Positions 61,578-64,000 of a DNA stretch of 64,000 nucleotides are shown in pieces. The DNA is taken from the NCBI GenBank assembly GCA_001792895.1, contig MARA01000004.1, positions 1,488,001 through 1,552,000 on the forward strand. The letters are read 5' to 3'. The DNA is from Lentinus brumalis (taxonomy: Eukaryota > Basidiomycota > Agaricomycetes > Polyporales > Polyporaceae). The notes under the pieces were generated by a model, which made no database searches, had not been told where the DNA came from, and worked only from the letters and a program-made list of their open reading frames with translations. The translations under genes and the position numbers were made by a program. Numbering within the stretch: the stretch's first letter is position 1; the number at the start of each line of letters is the position of its first letter.

Positions 61578-64000
61578 ATGTCGACAACTAATCACGAAGC
61601 ATCGCGTAAACCTTCTGGATCATCTTCGCAGTCCCGCAGCCACTCTCCGTCTGCTTCTCCAAACCCTGTTCGTGCTTCTGCCACTTCTCCACGTGCCTGT
61701 CAGCTGAACTCGTATATAGATGCACTCACACAGGAAGGGTTCTGCAAATATGTTCGGTGTAGCTATGGCCCCCTCGAACGGGCTCAAGACCCTTAACTCT
61801 GGTTGGCAGGTAAGTCGTCCGCTACATGTTCCCCTGCCGGGCGCCTCGAGAGCCTAACCCGCGTCTAGGTGTGGGGAGGCGCAAACTCGTCCAGGCACCC
61901 ATCAAGTTCCTCGGCCACTAGCATCCAAGAGTCGGCCATGTCGCACTCTCTGAGCGATGGCTGGGGTTCACGCTCTGCTAGTGGAACTTGGGACGAGATA
62001 GCGGACGCTCAACAGAAGGAGTTGGCAAGTCTGGTACGTGTCTCTCACTCGTTTCACCCCGTCGGTATCGCGGAAAACGGCTCAATTTGAGGATGGTCTC
62101 TGTCAGGTGAGGCAACGCCAGGTGTCCGCGCAGTCGGCAGGATTGCCAGCCTCGGGAACTGGTGCGACCAAGCCAGCTTCGCAGCAATATAATGCTGTTC
62201 TCGGTGGGTTGACATCTTGACGCTGGAGTTCGTCACGCAGCTGCTAACGCTGTGGCAGGACACAATGCGAGCCCCGTTGGCAATTACGACTCGCTGCAGT
62301 CCAGCTCTTTGGTAGATACGGATCTTTCTGTCGCCTTGCGCGGCATGGCAGTTGAAGACGAGTACGGGTTGTCCCAGCAGAACGCCGCCTACCGTCAGGG
62401 CTCACAGCCCTCTGGCATGGCCCAGCCATCGAACCAGGGGCTCCACGTACGTGGTCCTCAACAGGCTCCAAGAGGACCATATGGAGGGTACCCTCAGACC
62501 GAGTACGCTGCTTACTACTCTGGCCCGTCGTATTCCTACGACGCCTACCGGACGACTCAAGACCCATCCATGTACGCGTCGTCCCCCGCTCTCACGGCAG
62601 CGACCGCTGCTCCCAGTGTATATCATGGCTTGGGACACCAGGCGTTGCATCCGCATGACCTGCACGCCCAGCAGTTCTACGAATATGTCGGCTCTCCACG
62701 CACCTTAGGCTCCCAGTACTACTACCCCACACAGCCCCTCGTCTACCATGCACCCCCTTCCCACTCGCCCATGCTCACTCCACATCAATTGGCCGGTGGT
62801 GACAAACGTCGAGATCAAGTATGTGCTCCGTAGTTCCGCCCGCTGCATCACCTGACAGATGACGTTTTAGCAGGCACTATCACCACAGAACGTGTTGTAC
62901 GCTAACCTTCGGTCGTCGCCTTCGCCGCACTCGTCGCCGTATGGCGCGGCTGTAGATTACAGTCCACAGCTTGCTCATGGTGTCCCCCGCAATGCTGTTT
63001 TCCCGCACGGCGGCGGCGCTGGGCCGGGGTTTGTGCACGGTGGTCGTCACGGTCGGCGTGGAGATGGGGCAGTGAGGAGCGCACAGCTGGACGAGTTCCG
63101 GGCCAACAAGTCGCGCAGGTGGGAGCTAAGGGTGAGTACTTAGCGGCGGCTGACGCAACTCTATCTGTCACGGCTCTTGCTTACTGACGCTGGGATTGTG
63201 CTAGGACATCTTTGGCTATATTGTAGAGTTCAGCGGGGACCAGCACGGGTCCCGGTTCATTCAGCAGAGGCTTGAGTCCGCCACGAGCGAGGAGATGGAG
63301 ATTGTATTCGACGAGATCGTGCCCCAGTACGCCATCCAGTTGATGCAGGATGTGTTCGGTAATTATGTACGTCCTGACCTGTGTTCCATCCTACGGCGAT
63401 ATGTTGACTGACACACTTCCTACCGCAGGTGGTGCAGAAGATGTTTGAGTATGGCACGCAAGCACAGAAGACTCGCCTCGTCAGCACGATGGAGGGTCAG
63501 ATCCTTGGCTTGTCATTACAGATGTATGGCTGCCGGGTGGTTCAGAAGGTGTGCATCCTTGCTCGGGTCTCTTGTCGACCACACACTGACTGCGGTCCCT
63601 TCAGGCGATCGAGTATGTCGGCCCAGAGCAACAGGCCATATTCATACAGGAGCTCAGCCCGAGCGTTCTTCGCTGCGTCAAGGACGCGAATGGCAACCAT
63701 GTGAGTGTCTTGCTCCGTTATCTACTCCTGCGCTCCGATGCTAACGGTGAGTGATTCAGGTCATTCAAAAGATCATCGAACACGTGGCGCCGGACCGCCT
63801 TGGGTTCGTCAACGCGTTCCGCGGCAGCGTCTACGAGCTCTCGACACACCCGTACGGATGTCGCGTGCTTCAGCGGTGTTTCGAGTATCTGCCGGAGGAC
63901 CAGACACGGCCTCTTCTGGACGAGCTGCACAAATACGTCTCGAATCTCATGATCGATCAGTTCGGGGTGAGTTCTGTCGCATGCCTTCTCTGCAAGCGTT
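61578..64000 (+). CDS. Pumilio/PUF RNA-binding protein, 5' part (runs off window)
   Basis: Translational repressor that binds UGUA-type elements in 3' UTRs. Seen: start at 61578 ([20 protein letters not shown]), Ser-rich N-region, then [20 protein letters not shown] after a first intron whose donor I could not fix (frames differ around 61690-61745). A Gln/Tyr/Pro-rich region ([20 protein letters not shown]) follows. PUF repeats start near 63200: [20 protein letters not shown] (R1), [13 protein letters not shown] (R2), YGCRVVQK (R3), [14 protein letters not shown] (R4), [14 protein letters not shown] (R5), then MIDQFG at the edge (R6 begins). The base-contact triplets S/R/Q, N/Y/Q, C/R/Q, N/H/Q, C/R/Q follow the order known from human PUM1 repeats 1-5. 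The gene is truncated by the window, not visibly broken. Confidence 0.92.

Overview
The window is nuclear DNA from a filamentous basidiomycete, most likely a mushroom- or polypore-forming Agaricomycete. Every recognisable gene is a eukaryotic housekeeping gene cut by many short GT-AG introns, mostly about 50-80 bases long, with donors such as GTAAGT, GTATGT and GTGAGT. Genes lie on both strands at roughly one per 2.8 kb and codon use is GC-rich. The protein families point to fungi (GT15 mannosyltransferase, Sec66, Yos9, Pik1). I cannot name the species.

Layout. 0-6 kb: a Yos9/OS-9 ER lectin (-), a small AT-hook protein (+) and kynurenine 3-monooxygenase (-). 6-7.6 kb holds no gene I recognise. 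7.6-17.5 kb: phosphatidylinositol synthase (+), a mitochondrial-type Msp1/ATAD1-like AAA ATPase with a broken P-loop frame (+), Nse1 of the SMC5/6 complex (-), phosphatidylserine synthase (-) and the large subunit of DNA primase (-). 18.4-32 kb: a PP2A B56 regulatory subunit (-), an uncharacterised proline-rich protein (+), mitochondrial citrate synthase (-), the ER translocon subunit Sec66 (+) and a USP7/Ubp15 deubiquitinase (-). 33-50 kb: a long disordered protein (+), an intron-containing tRNA-Val(CAC) (-), a GT15 alpha-1,2-mannosyltransferase (+), the PI 4-kinase Pik1 (-), the TRAPPII subunit Trs120 (+) and Vps55 (-). 49.7-51.6 kb is a repeat-bearing gene-poor stretch. 51.6-64 kb: kinesin-5 (-), Elf1 (+), kinesin-1 heavy chain (+) and a Pumilio RNA-binding protein (+) that runs off the window.

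How the genes relate. There is no secondary-metabolite cluster, integrated virus, CRISPR array or intact transposon. Several genes share themes. PIS1 makes PI, Pik1 makes PI4P at the Golgi and Trs120 belongs to the Golgi Rab-GEF; PIK1 and TRS120 share a 272-bp divergent promoter region. PIS1 and CHO1 compete for CDP-diacylglycerol. PRI2 and NSE1 both serve DNA replication or repair and both carry paired ACGCGT sites just upstream. Kinesin-5 and kinesin-1 flank ELF1. These groupings are inference from synteny within one window.

The observations most worth checking are the frame break exactly inside the Walker A codons of the AAA ATPase, with other possible small frame breaks nearby in the window; a 20-nt poly(T) tract plus 9 nt bracketed by a perfect 14-nt direct repeat, like a tiny retroposed insertion, beside the PIS1 promoter; an 11-nt micro-exon in kinesin-1; a ~65-nt tandem repeat at 51.1 kb; and two long proteins with no family I recognise. 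Exon edges were read by eye, so most CDS entries give the span from start codon to stop codon and include introns.
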